The notes beneath the pieces are model-generated. The model made no database searches, had not been told where the DNA came from, and was given only the letters and a program-made list of their open reading frames with translations. Source: JAXGXJ01 sp040772905 (GTDB lineage Bacteria; Actinomycetota; Thermoleophilia; RBG-16-64-13). From it: DNA of 64,000 bases. Shown here piece after piece: positions 24,266-32,383 of this stretch (within the stretch, counting starts at the first letter, position 1; each line of letters begins with the position of its first letter). The stretch covers positions 1-64,000 of the forward strand of contig JAXGXJ010000005.1 of NCBI GenBank assembly GCA_040772905.1. Reading direction: 5' to 3'. The translations under genes were made by a program, and so were the position numbers.

Positions 24266-24700
24266 ATGGCACATGAGGATGCCGGCAACTACGCGGGCAA
24301 ACACCCCGAGGGCGGGCACCTCGATCCCGCTCTTGCCGCTGCGCTACGGAGACTGACCCAGAACGGTCGCATCACTTGCGCCGCCGCGCACCAGACAGCG
24401 GCGGCCTTCGCCGTGCCGCCCTCTCAGGTGGGCAAGGCCGTCGACCTGCTCGAGACGCGCATCATCGAGTGTCAACTGGGGTTGTTCGGGTATCCGCCGG
24501 ACAGGCGCATCGTGAAGCCGCTCGAGGACGTGCCGGAGGAGCTGCGCGCGCACATCGAGCGCCATGCGACGGACGGCAGGATCGGCTGCGCCTCGTGCTG
24601 GAGCATCGCGGCCACACTGGGCGTGGAGAGACTGACCGTCTCCTGCGCCTGCGAAGCGCTGGGCATCAAGGTGAAGCGCTGCCAGCTGGGGACGTTCTAG
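24266..24700 (+). CDS. Small protein with a duplicated Cys-containing helical domain (family not recognised)
   Basis: A 144-residue protein built from two related units of about 40 residues. Unit 1 (about 33-76) runs from NGRITCAAAHQTAAAF to IIECQLGLFG; unit 2 (about 102-144) from DGRIGCASCWSIAATLGV to VKRCQLGTF. Each has the order G-R-I-x-C-A, a predicted helix-turn-helix-like segment and a closing C-Q-L-G. Six Cys in all suggest metal or Fe-S binding or redox sensing. It follows the flavodiiron gene by 49 nt and is probably cotranscribed with it. Function is not assigned. Confidence 0.75.
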   Translation: MAHEDAGNYAGKHPEGGHLDPALAAALRRLTQNGRITCAAAHQTAAAFAVPPSQVGKAVDLLETRIIECQLGLFGYPPDRRIVKPLEDVPEELRAHIERHATDGRIGCASCWSIAATLGVERLTVSCACEALGIKVKRCQLGTF

Positions 24701-25077
24701 CGGAGCGGCGCCTCGACCGGTTCCAGACCGGGTGTCAAGCCGTCCCAGACGATCACGTATCGCCCCGACCAGACCGGGCGCGATGCCGACGAACCCCCGG
24801 CCGACCGGACCTCCAGGTGCAGTATCTCTCCATCGCGGAACTGCTCCGCCGGCACGCGCATGGTGAGAGTCGTCTCCATCCCGGGTGTGAGCGGCCATTC
24901 CACCTCGCGGCCCAAGAACCCGTCGAGCCGGTAATGGGACACCACGGTCACATCCGCATCGTGGTCATCGACAAGCAGCGGCAGCCGCACGAGCACGAAC
25001 CCGCCGTTGCTGGCGACCTCACAGGTCACCGACCCGCTCTGCGTCACCAGCCCGGCCGGGACTCTGGCGCCCGTCAC
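24697..25077 (-). CDS. Hypothetical protein, predicted beta-rich
   Basis: A 126-residue frame starting at GTG 25077, which overlaps the stop of the Rnk-like gene as GTGA; a longer frame upstream would lie inside that gene. The sequence alternates short hydrophobic strands (GGFVLVRLPLLVDD, ADVTVVSHYRLDGFLG, GEILHLEVRSAGG) as in an immunoglobulin-like sandwich. No signal peptide, Cys cluster or catalytic motif is seen. Its 3' end overlaps the convergent duplicated-domain gene by 4 bp. I do not recognise the family; expression is supported only by coupling and codon pattern. Confidence 0.55.
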   Translation of the reverse strand: MTGARVPAGLVTQSGSVTCEVASNGGFVLVRLPLLVDDHDADVTVVSHYRLDGFLGREVEWPLTPGMETTLTMRVPAEQFRDGEILHLEVRSAGGSSASRPVWSGRYVIVWDGLTPGLEPVEAPLR

Positions 25078-25499
25078 AGGTCCCAGTCCTCGGCCGCTTC
25101 GGGTTGATACAACACTCCAGCCACACGTAGGCGACGGACACCTGCCGGCACCTGCCATTCGAACTCATCACCCACCCGGCAACCCAGGACCGCTGTGCCG
25201 ATGGGAGCGAGCACGGAGAGCTTGCCCTGGTCGATGTCGGCCTCGTCGGGGAAGACGAGAGTGTGGGTCTCGGTCTCTCCCGTATCCAGATCGGTCAGTT
25301 CGACAGTGGAGCGCATGGTGACTACGTCGGGGGTCACCTCCCTGGGGGGCACCACCACGGCCCTGTCGAGCTCAGCCTGCAGAGTGGCCACGTGCTTGCC
25401 GGCCGTCTCCACTCGCTGTTTCGCGATCAGCGCCTGCAGCCGTTCGCGATCCGATTCGGTGATGAATATCTGCTTCTCGTGCATGTCACTTCCGTTCAT
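25074..25499 (-). CDS. GreA/GreB-related protein, Rnk-like (nucleoside diphosphate kinase regulator)
   Basis: A 141-residue member of the GreA/GreB C-terminal-domain family. The short N-terminal helix pair (IFITESDRERLQALI) and the FKBP-like C-terminal domain (TVELTDLDTGETETHTLVFP, LSVLAPIGTAVLGCRVGDEF) match Rnk, which binds RNA polymerase near the secondary channel. The full GreA coiled coil with its acidic tip is absent. The ATG overlaps the pntB stop as ATGA; an internal ATG five codons later with GGA upstream is an alternative. Confidence 0.85.
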   Translation of the reverse strand: MNGSDMHEKQIFITESDRERLQALIAKQRVETAGKHVATLQAELDRAVVVPPREVTPDVVTMRSTVELTDLDTGETETHTLVFPDEADIDQGKLSVLAPIGTAVLGCRVGDEFEWQVPAGVRRLRVAGVLYQPEAAEDWDL

Positions 25500-26998
25500 G
25501 TCGCTTCCGCCAGGCGCTCGTTGAGCGCACGCAGCGTCTCCTTCGCATCCCCCCAGAGGAGGATGGACGTGGGCTCGTCGTAGAGCGGGTTGCCGACTCC
25601 CGAGTAGCCCGGCTTCTCGTCATAATTGCAGACCACGACGTTCTTGGCATCCATGGCCCGCAGGATGGGCATGCCCGAGATGGGAGTGCCCTCCTGGGCG
25701 ATGGCCGCTGGGTTGACCACGTCGCAGGCCCCGACCACCAAGGCCAGATCGGCGTCTTTGAAATGCGGGTTGATGTCGTCCATCTCGACCAACCGGTCGT
25801 AGGGCACGTCGGCTTCGGCGAGAAGCACGTTCATGTGCCCCGGCATGCGCCCGGCCACGGGATGGATAGCATAGCTCACCTCGGCCCCGTTTTCCTCCAG
25901 CCGTCTGGTGAGGCTCACCAACTCCGACTGCGCCTGGGCCACAGCCATGCCGTAGCCGGGTACGACGATGGCGCGACGGACGTCCTTGAGCACGCGGGCG
26001 GCCTGCCCGAAGGGGTCTTTCGCGTCCGCAGATGCCGGTGAGGCCCTCAGGGGCTCCACCGCATCCGCGGCGACCGGCCCGGCGTCGCATGCGAGACCGG
26101 GATCAAAGTCCACCCGCGAGGCCGCAGCCTTCTCCTCGGCCGCGAGCGGCCGAGCGGGGGTGCCCGGCGCCGCCGCCGCTCGGCGGACGCCAGCGATGAC
26201 CTGGTAGAGGCGGCGGTTCATGGCCTTGCACATGACATGGGTGAGGACGCTGCCCGACGCGGCCACAGTGGCTCCGGCAGCCACGAGAAGGTGGCTCTCG
26301 AGGATGATGCCGCTGAAGGCGGCGGCAAAACCAGCTGTGGCGTTGAGGGTGGAGATGAGCACGGGCATATCGGCGCCACCCACCCGGATCGACACGAGCA
26401 CGCCCAAGCCGACCATGAGCAGGATGGCGACAGCCAGGAGTGTGACCTGCAGCGCCCCGGAACCTAAGCCCGCCATGACGGCCGCCGCCAGGGCGCCCAG
26501 CGTGACGGCAAGCACCAGTCCGTTGTGCTGCTTGATGGTGAAAGGCCGGGACGGCAAGAGGTTCGCCAGTTTGCCCCCGGCCACGAGGCTGGCCGAGAAC
26601 GTGCCGGCTCCCACCACCAGGCCGGCCAGGCCGGCGACGGTCTGCAAGGCGCCTATACCCTCGGCGGCGCCGCGCCAGAGTTCCACGAAACACACCAGGA
26701 ACGCCGCCATGCCTCCCGCGCCGTGCTGGAAGGCGATCATGGCCGGTATCTGGATCATGTTCACGCGCACGGCCACCCAGAGGCCCACGAACGCGCCCAG
26801 GAGGAGTGCCACTGCGATGAGTTCCACCCAGTGGACGTCGATGCGCACGAGTACGGCAGCGATGGCGGCCAGCATGGCGAGAGTAGCCAGCAGGGTGCCG
26901 CGCCGCGCACCGGGCGGGGTGCGGAACAGCCCTATCCCGGCGATGAGCAACACGATGATGATCCCGTCGATGACGAGGAAGGCGGTGCGGTCGTCCAC
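25496..26998 (-). CDS. pntB: NAD(P) transhydrogenase subunit beta
   Basis: A 500-residue membrane subunit of the proton-translocating transhydrogenase, which reduces NADP+ with NADH using the proton gradient. About nine transmembrane helices (domain II) occupy residues 1-265; the NADP(H)-binding domain III (from about 335) has IVVPGYGMAVAQAQ, YAIHPVAGRMPGHMNVLLAE and VVVCNYDEKPGYSG. Between them is a linker of about 60 residues rich in Ala/Pro/Asp that is longer than usual. GTG start at 26998, 6 nt after the pntA2 stop. Part of a three-gene split-subunit operon. Confidence 0.93.
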   Translation of the reverse strand: MDDRTAFLVIDGIIIVLLIAGIGLFRTPPGARRGTLLATLAMLAAIAAVLVRIDVHWVELIAVALLLGAFVGLWVAVRVNMIQIPAMIAFQHGAGGMAAFLVCFVELWRGAAEGIGALQTVAGLAGLVVGAGTFSASLVAGGKLANLLPSRPFTIKQHNGLVLAVTLGALAAAVMAGLGSGALQVTLLAVAILLMVGLGVLVSIRVGGADMPVLISTLNATAGFAAAFSGIILESHLLVAAGATVAASGSVLTHVMCKAMNRRLYQVIAGVRRAAAAPGTPARPLAAEEKAAASRVDFDPGLACDAGPVAADAVEPLRASPASADAKDPFGQAARVLKDVRRAIVVPGYGMAVAQAQSELVSLTRRLEENGAEVSYAIHPVAGRMPGHMNVLLAEADVPYDRLVEMDDINPHFKDADLALVVGACDVVNPAAIAQEGTPISGMPILRAMDAKNVVVCNYDEKPGYSGVGNPLYDEPTSILLWGDAKETLRALNERLAEAT

Positions 26999-27004
26999 GG
27001 TCGA

Positions 27005-27283
27005 TCAGTCCTTCTTGAAATAGCGGAGCATGCGCCCTGTGATGGCGAGCCCTCCGATGACGTTGAAGGTGGCGAGGAGGATGGCCACGGCGCCGATAGC
27101 CGCCTCAGCCGGGCGCGGTCGCACACCGAACAGGATGAGCGCCCCCACGATGGTGACGGCCGACAGCGCATTCGTGAGCGACATGAGGGGCGTATGCAGC
27201 AGTTGTGGCACCCGCGAGATGAGGAAGTACCCCAGTATGAGTGCCCCCACGAACACTGCCACCAAGACGATGAGTTGAGTCAT
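27005..27283 (-). CDS. pntAB: NAD(P) transhydrogenase subunit alpha 2 (membrane part)
   Basis: A 92-residue, three-helix membrane protein (LIVLVAVFVGALILGYFLIS, ALSAVTIVGALILF, AAIGAVAILLATFNVIGGLA) corresponding to the C-terminal membrane segment of PntA in three-subunit enzymes. ATG 27283 (MTQLIV) has GGAG 8 nt upstream; the extended frame upstream overlaps pntA1 and is spurious. It lies 31 nt after the pntA1 stop and 6 nt before pntB. Confidence 0.92.
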   Translation of the reverse strand: MTQLIVLVAVFVGALILGYFLISRVPQLLHTPLMSLTNALSAVTIVGALILFGVRPRPAEAAIGAVAILLATFNVIGGLAITGRMLRYFKKD

Positions 27284-27314
27284 GATGTGTCTCCGGCCTC
27301 CGATCCCGGCTCGT

Positions 27315-28469
27315 CTAGGCCAGGCCCATGGCTTTGCGGGCTCCGGCATGGACGATCTGCCCCTGGTGCGTGACGAGGGTGGCCCGGACGATGTCGTCCT
27401 CCCAATCGATGGCGCCGTTCTTGAACAGGTTGTTCAGATAATTGAGAAGGTTGTTGGCGTACAGCCAAGAGGCGTGCACCGGCACACTGCCAGGGATGTT
27501 CTGCACCCCGATGACACGCACCCCCTCGTGGTCATAGGTCTCACCGGCTCTGGTGAGGGCGCAGTTGCCGCCCTGGTCCACGGCTACATCCACGATCACC
27601 GATCCCGGCGTCATGGACTGGAGCATGGACTGGGTGACCAACACCGGCGCCACCTCTCCCGGCACCAGCGCACTGAGGATCACTACGTCGGCAGCCGCGA
27701 CCAAGGGCTGCAGGAACTCGCGCTCCTTCTGTAACCATTCCTCGGGCAGCGCCCGGGCATAGCCTCCCGGAGCCAGCACCAGTCCATCGGGCGCCTCGAA
27801 ACCATCCACTGTCGCGCCCAAGCTGCGGGCGGCCTCGCGAGCCTCGGCGCGCACGTCCACACACTTGACCACGCCCCCCAACCGCTTGGCGGTGGCGATG
27901 GCCTGCAAGCCCACCACCCCGGCCCCGACCATGAGGAAGGTGGCCGGCTTCACCATGCCGATGGCCGTCCCGATCATAGGCACGAACTTGGGTAGGGAGT
28001 CCGCGGCCATGATCACCGACTTGTAGCCGGTGACCGTGCTCATGGAAGTGAGTGCATCCATGCTCTGCGCACGCGAGGTGCGGGGGATCCCGTCCATGGT
28101 GAACGCGGTGATGTCGCGCTGGGCCAGAGTCTTCACCATCTCGTGGTTGGAGGGGTTGGCGGGGTGCAGGAAGGTGACCAGCACCGAGCCCGGACGCAGC
28201 TGCTCGGCCTCGTGAGCGCCCGCGCGGCCGTCGAAGTGGGGCTGTTTGACCTTGAGCACCACATCGGCGCGGTCGTACAGAGTGCGGGCGTCGGTGACGA
28301 TCTCCGCGCCCGCCTGCTCGTATGCGCCGTCATCTGCCAGGACTCCTTGTCCGGCTCCCGCCTCCACTCCCACCGCGTGACCGGCGCCCACCAGCTTCTG
28401 CACCGTGTCGGGCAGCATGGCCACCCTCTTCTCGCCGGGAAGGATCTCCCGGGGGACAGCGATATACAT
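27315..28469 (-). CDS. pntAA: NAD(P) transhydrogenase subunit alpha 1 (NAD-binding part)
   Basis: A 384-residue soluble NAD(H)-binding subunit (domain I), similar in fold to alanine dehydrogenase. It shows IAVPREILPGEKRVAMLPDT at the start, the Rossmann segment FLMVGAGVVGLQAIATAKRL and VIVDVAVDQGGNCALT. ATG 28469 follows AAGGAGAGGATC; the frame extension to 28547 is discarded. The upstream hypothetical gene ends 28 nt away, so the operon may start there. Confidence 0.93.
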   Translation of the reverse strand: MYIAVPREILPGEKRVAMLPDTVQKLVGAGHAVGVEAGAGQGVLADDGAYEQAGAEIVTDARTLYDRADVVLKVKQPHFDGRAGAHEAEQLRPGSVLVTFLHPANPSNHEMVKTLAQRDITAFTMDGIPRTSRAQSMDALTSMSTVTGYKSVIMAADSLPKFVPMIGTAIGMVKPATFLMVGAGVVGLQAIATAKRLGGVVKCVDVRAEAREAARSLGATVDGFEAPDGLVLAPGGYARALPEEWLQKEREFLQPLVAAADVVILSALVPGEVAPVLVTQSMLQSMTPGSVIVDVAVDQGGNCALTRAGETYDHEGVRVIGVQNIPGSVPVHASWLYANNLLNYLNNLFKNGAIDWEDDIVRATLVTHQGQIVHAGARKAMGLA

Positions 28470-28497
28470 GATCCTCTCCTTGTGCCTTCGCAGTGGG

Positions 28498-28938
28498 TTA
28501 ATCGACGATCTGGGGCAGGAATCCGGCCTTCTCGCAGGCGGCCTCAACGGCGCGCTGCAGGATGGGCGGGCCGCCGTCGGCGAGCACCGCCTTCATTACC
28601 AGGGAGGCAGAGCCTGCTTCGCGCGTGAACCCACCCTGGCCGTTCTGAAGACAGCTGAGCAGCGATCCCAGTGCGCGGGCCGCCAAGATGCGGTTCTCGA
28701 GAATGGCTTCGCGATCGTTCAACACCTTGACAGTGGCATGGATGAGAGGCTCAACGGGCCGGGAGACATAGGTGGCCGCCAGAAGCGCCTCCTGCTGCAC
28801 CCGCCAGTTGTGCTGGTAGCGGATCAGGCGCGCCAACCCCGATTGATGGTCATCGAGCGCACCGGCCTTCTTGAGATCGTCGAGCCTGTTGAGCGCACAG
28901 CCCCATTCCTGAAGATCACCGAACACATCAGTGGGCAT
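28498..28938 (-). CDS. Hypothetical helical protein upstream of pntAA
   Basis: A 146-residue, largely alpha-helical protein (DVFGDLQEWGCALNRLDDLK, HQSGLARLIRYQHNWRVQQE, ENRILAARALGSLLSCLQN) reminiscent of HEAT-like helical pairs. ATG 28938 has an excellent AAAGGAGGAG site. No signal peptide or catalytic motif is seen. It is the first gene of the transhydrogenase operon by spacing; the association may be functional. I do not recognise the family. Confidence 0.65.
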   Translation of the reverse strand: MPTDVFGDLQEWGCALNRLDDLKKAGALDDHQSGLARLIRYQHNWRVQQEALLAATYVSRPVEPLIHATVKVLNDREAILENRILAARALGSLLSCLQNGQGGFTREAGSASLVMKAVLADGGPPILQRAVEAACEKAGFLPQIVD

Positions 28939-29100
28939 GCCCACTCCTCCTTTGCCGCGAGTGCGACGGGCGATGGTCACGTGGCTGACCTCCCCGCGTC
29001 TTCCGGCAGAAAGTCTCCCGGAGGAGCGGGCGGGCGACAATCGGGGAAAACCGGATTCCGAGGTGGGAAAAACCTGATGCGCGTTCGGGGAAAGGGCCGG

Positions 29101-29156
29101 CTGCCCGGGGGCCGCTGTCCGGGGGCTGCTGCCCGGAGCCGGCGTCCGGGGGCTAG
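29101..29156. repeat. Four imperfect 14-bp tandem repeats downstream of a response regulator
   Basis: Units at 29101-29114, 29115-29128, 29129-29142 and 29143-29156 follow the pattern CTGYCCGGGGGCYG. The last unit overlaps the stop codon of the response-regulator gene. On the minus-strand transcript they form C-rich repeats just after the stop. No CRISPR-like spacer structure. Confidence 0.7.
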
Positions 29157-29809
29157 CTATCCAGGGATGTGAGGCCCTCCCGGATGGCGTACTTGGTGAG
29201 GCCGGCCACGTTGGCGATCCCCAGCTTCTTCATGAGCTGGCTGCGATGCGTCTCCACCGTCTTCACGCTGACGTGCAGCAGCGCGGCCATGTCGCGCACA
29301 CTATGGCCCTCGGCGATGAGTTGCAGCACTTCCCGCTCGCGACCGGTGAGACGCGCGCTGCTGTCGGTCGGCGCCGCGGGAGCGGGAGCGGCCTGCTGCA
29401 GACTCTCCACCACCACTCCCGCGATCCGCGGACTCAGGTACACCTGTCCCTTCTCCACCGTCTTGAGGGCAAGCGCCAGCTCTTCCAGGGCGCAATCCTT
29501 CACCAGATAGCCCGAGACCCCCGCCGCGAGCGCACCGGTGACGTATCGCCGGTCGGAATGCATGGAGAGTGCGATGAGACGTGTCTGCGGCTCGTGAGCC
29601 CGTATCTGCGCAGCCGCTTCGATGCCGCTCAGGCCCGGCATGGTGATGTCGAGTATGACGATGTCGGGCTTCAGCTTCTTCGTCAGGCGCACGGCTTCGC
29701 GGCCGTCCGCCGCGACACCCACCACCTCTACGCCCGGCTCTCGCTCCAGAGCCTGTGTGAGGGCCTCGCACACGATGCGATGGTCATCGGCGATGAGGAT
29801 CCTGGTCAC
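29153..29809 (-). CDS. Response regulator, NarL/FixJ family
   Basis: A 218-residue REC-HTH regulator: DDHRIVCEAL, phospho-acceptor in PDIVILDITMPGLSG, Lys in GYLVKDCAL, and the LuxR-type HTH LTGREREVLQLIAEGHSVRD with LLHVSVKTVETHRSQLMKKL. GTG start overlapping the kinase stop by 4 bp gives tight coupling, so the pair is cognate. Target genes are unknown; the adjacent transhydrogenase operon is one possibility. Confidence 0.93.
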   Translation of the reverse strand: MTRILIADDHRIVCEALTQALEREPGVEVVGVAADGREAVRLTKKLKPDIVILDITMPGLSGIEAAAQIRAHEPQTRLIALSMHSDRRYVTGALAAGVSGYLVKDCALEELALALKTVEKGQVYLSPRIAGVVVESLQQAAPAPAAPTDSSARLTGREREVLQLIAEGHSVRDMAALLHVSVKTVETHRSQLMKKLGIANVAGLTKYAIREGLTSLDS

Positions 29810-30960
29810 CAGACCACCCCTTCCACACCGAGAGCAGGACTCAGCGGGAGCACCAGCCGCACTGTGGTGCCACGCCCCGGTGCCGAATCGATGGCGAGCG
29901 TGCCGCCGAAGAAGCGCAGACGCTCACGGATGCTGAACAACCCGAAGCCTCCTTCGTCTCCCGTGCTGACGGCAGCCGCGCCGGCGTCGAAGCCCACTCC
30001 GTTATCCTTCACCACCAACTCCACCTTGGCATCGTAGTTATAGAGATCGACGTCCACGGTGGACGCCCTGCCGTGCCTGCCCGCATTGATGAGGATCTCG
30101 CGCGCCGCTTGGAACAGCGTGGCCTTGGAATCGTCGCCCAGCCTCACGGCAGGCCCGTGCTCCCGCACCACCACCCTGTAGCCGTACAACTCCTCGAACT
30201 GCTCGCCCACCCAGTCGAGTGCCGGCCCCAAGCCGAGTTCGTACAGTATGGGAGGACAGAGTTCGAAGGTGAGGCTCCGCGTCTGGGCGATGACCTCCGA
30301 GACGAGGGTACGGGCCTCTTCTATGGCGCGGGTCGTCTGCGGGTCGCGCACAAGCTGCTGCGCCGCCGTCAGTCGCATGCTCGCCAGCGCGAGGTTCTGC
30401 CCGATCTGGTCGTGCAACCCCTCGGCGATGCGGCGGCGCTCGCGTTGCTCGGTCACAGCCAGCACCGAGGCCAGCCGTCGCAGGTCTTGCTGGTAGGCCA
30501 GCAGACTCTCCAGATTCTGTCTGCGCTCGATGTAGCCGCTGAGTCTCTGCGCCACCATGTCGAGCAGATCGCGCTCCTCCTTGAGGAACGGGCCCTCATA
30601 GCGATCGGGGCGCTCTTCCAAGTAGCAGACCGACAGAGTGCCGGCGGGCTCACCGCCCACCAGGAGAGCGGACGTCTGACACCAGGGTGTCTCGCGGAAG
30701 CCGGAAGTGGCATAGGTCTCGCCGCCCACCACGATGCGGGCTTGGGCGAGGTCGGGATACTGCCAGGCCCGCGGCAGCACCTCCGCCACTCCGCGCAGAG
30801 TCTCGACGGCCTCAGCGTCGCGCCGGTCGAACAGGCGGGCGATGGCTCTGAGGCACTCCAGCTCCTTCACGCGCTCGCGAAGCAGCTCGCTCTGCCGGAC
30901 GACCGTATCCTCCAGCGGCTGCGCGCGGTTGAGGGCCTGCTCTCGCTCATCCGTGCTCAC
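29806..30960 (-). CDS. Soluble GAF-domain sensor histidine kinase (HisKA_3)
   Basis: A 384-residue cytoplasmic kinase: N-terminal coiled segment, GAF-like sensor domain (about 40-155, including TSALLVGGEPAGTLSVCYLE and EERDLLDMVAQRLSGYIE), the HisKA_3 box RERRRIAEGLHDQIGQNLAL with the phospho-His, and a HATPase domain (REILINAGRHGRA, VKDNGVGFDAG, GFGLFSIRERL). No transmembrane helix, so it senses an internal cue. GTG 30960 with GGAGACC upstream is preferred over the frame start at 30996. Confidence 0.9.
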   Translation of the reverse strand: MSTDEREQALNRAQPLEDTVVRQSELLRERVKELECLRAIARLFDRRDAEAVETLRGVAEVLPRAWQYPDLAQARIVVGGETYATSGFRETPWCQTSALLVGGEPAGTLSVCYLEERPDRYEGPFLKEERDLLDMVAQRLSGYIERRQNLESLLAYQQDLRRLASVLAVTEQRERRRIAEGLHDQIGQNLALASMRLTAAQQLVRDPQTTRAIEEARTLVSEVIAQTRSLTFELCPPILYELGLGPALDWVGEQFEELYGYRVVVREHGPAVRLGDDSKATLFQAAREILINAGRHGRASTVDVDLYNYDAKVELVVKDNGVGFDAGAAAVSTGDEGGFGLFSIRERLRFFGGTLAIDSAPGRGTTVRLVLPLSPALGVEGVVW

Positions 30961-31036
30961 ATCGGTCTCCCCGTGGTCGATGCACCCGTATAGCATAGAC
31001 GAAGCTGCCCCGGGAGAGCGGAGCCCGTCCTGGGCC

Positions 31037-31042
31037 TATAAT
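31037..31042 (+). promoter_or_regulatory. TATAAT -10 element of an apparently leaderless gene
   Basis: A perfect TATAAT lies 8 nt before the ATG at 31051, which places the expected transcription start at or next to the start codon. There is no Shine-Dalgarno sequence; the -35 region is not recognisable. Confidence 0.62.
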
Positions 31043-31050
31043 CGGCGTGC

Positions 31051-32244
31051 ATGGCATCACTTCGCATACTCTTCTACAGCGGATCCATCGGCCTTGGGCA
31101 CGTCACCCGCGACCTGGTCGTCGCCGCCGCGATCAGGAGCCAGTGTCCGGGCGCCGAGATCGACTGGCTGGCCTCGCCGCCCGCGCGGGAACACCTGTTG
31201 GACATGGGCGAGACCCTCCATCCGCAGGCGATACACCTCAGCGACGCGACGACGCACGCCGAGGTCTTCATGCGCCGGGGCGCCTTCAACATCACCCGCT
31301 GGGCGGTGGCGGTGCGCAAGCGCTGGGCGGCCGACGGGCGGCTCGCCCTCTCCGCCGCCGGCGAAGGTGGCTACCACGCCTTCATCGGCGACGAGGCCTA
31401 CGACGTAGCCATGGCCCTCACGGGCGGAGCGTCGCACCCCGGATGCCCGTGCTTCGTCCTCTACGATTTCTTGGGCCTCGACCGCATGGGTCTGCATCCC
31501 CTCGAATGGATCGGCGTGGGGGCGATCAACCGGGCCTGGGCACGTGATCCCACCGGTCACTACCGCGCGGTGTTCTTGGGCGAGTCGGACGACATCCCCG
31601 ACCGCCCGTTCGGCAGACACGGCCCATCGCGCCGGGCGTGGGCGCAACGACACGCCTCGATGGTGGGACACGTGGTGCCGTTCGACCCACGCGCACTGGC
31701 CGACCCGGCCCGGCTGAAGGCCGGCCTGGGCTTCGGCGACGAGCCGCTCATCCTGGTCTCGGTGGGAGGCACCCGGGCCGGAGAGGAGCTGATCGACCTG
31801 AGCCTGCAGGCCTTCGCGATCCTGCGGTCGCGACTTCCGAAGGCGCGCATGCTCATCGTGGGCGGTCCCCGGCTCGCACCCCCGGCGAAGAACGCGCCAC
31901 CAGGGGTGGAGATGCGAGGCTACGTCGCACGACTCTACGAGTACCTGGCTGCGTGCGACCTGGCCGTGGTACAGGGCGGCGGGGCGACCACCCTGGAACT
32001 CACCGCTCTACGACGCCCGTTCATCTTCTTCCCCCTTCGCGGTCACTGCGAGCAGATGAAGCATGTCGCCGCTCGGCAGGAGCGGTGGGGAGCCGGCACG
32101 CGTATGACCCTGCGACGAACGTCGCCCGCGCGATTGGCTGAGAGGATGATGTTGCTCATCGGTCATGCGGTCCACTACCCCGATTTGCCGCTCCAGGGGG
32201 CACACACGATCGCCCGCATGGTCCTCGAGGCCGCCGGACGCTGA
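31051..32244 (+). CDS. MurG-like glycosyltransferase (GT28 type)
   Basis: A 397-residue GT-B glycosyltransferase. The N-terminus ILFYSGSIGLGHVTRDL and the C-terminal donor site VVQGGGATTLELTALRRPFI followed by FFPLRGHCEQMKHVA resemble MurG and UDP-glycosyltransferases acting on lipid or polysaccharide acceptors. No transmembrane segment. Apparently leaderless, divergent from the GAF kinase. It stands alone rather than in the wall-glycan operon. Substrate unknown. Confidence 0.82.
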   Translation: MASLRILFYSGSIGLGHVTRDLVVAAAIRSQCPGAEIDWLASPPAREHLLDMGETLHPQAIHLSDATTHAEVFMRRGAFNITRWAVAVRKRWAADGRLALSAAGEGGYHAFIGDEAYDVAMALTGGASHPGCPCFVLYDFLGLDRMGLHPLEWIGVGAINRAWARDPTGHYRAVFLGESDDIPDRPFGRHGPSRRAWAQRHASMVGHVVPFDPRALADPARLKAGLGFGDEPLILVSVGGTRAGEELIDLSLQAFAILRSRLPKARMLIVGGPRLAPPAKNAPPGVEMRGYVARLYEYLAACDLAVVQGGGATTLELTALRRPFIFFPLRGHCEQMKHVAARQERWGAGTRMTLRRTSPARLAERMMLLIGHAVHYPDLPLQGAHTIARMVLEAAGR

Positions 32245-32383
32245 TCAGGGCGCAGGGGCGCGAGGCACAGCCCATGTCCGACCTCTGCGGTAGACTGCCT
32301 GCGTGAAGGCCGCCTCCGGGCCCCGACCGGGTCGCGGGCTGCCACACCCGACCCGCCCGAACGAGATGAGAGGGACACGAACC

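Noticed and set aside
29101..29156. CRISPR-like repeats
   Set aside because: Contiguous 14-bp units without spacers, and no cas genes.
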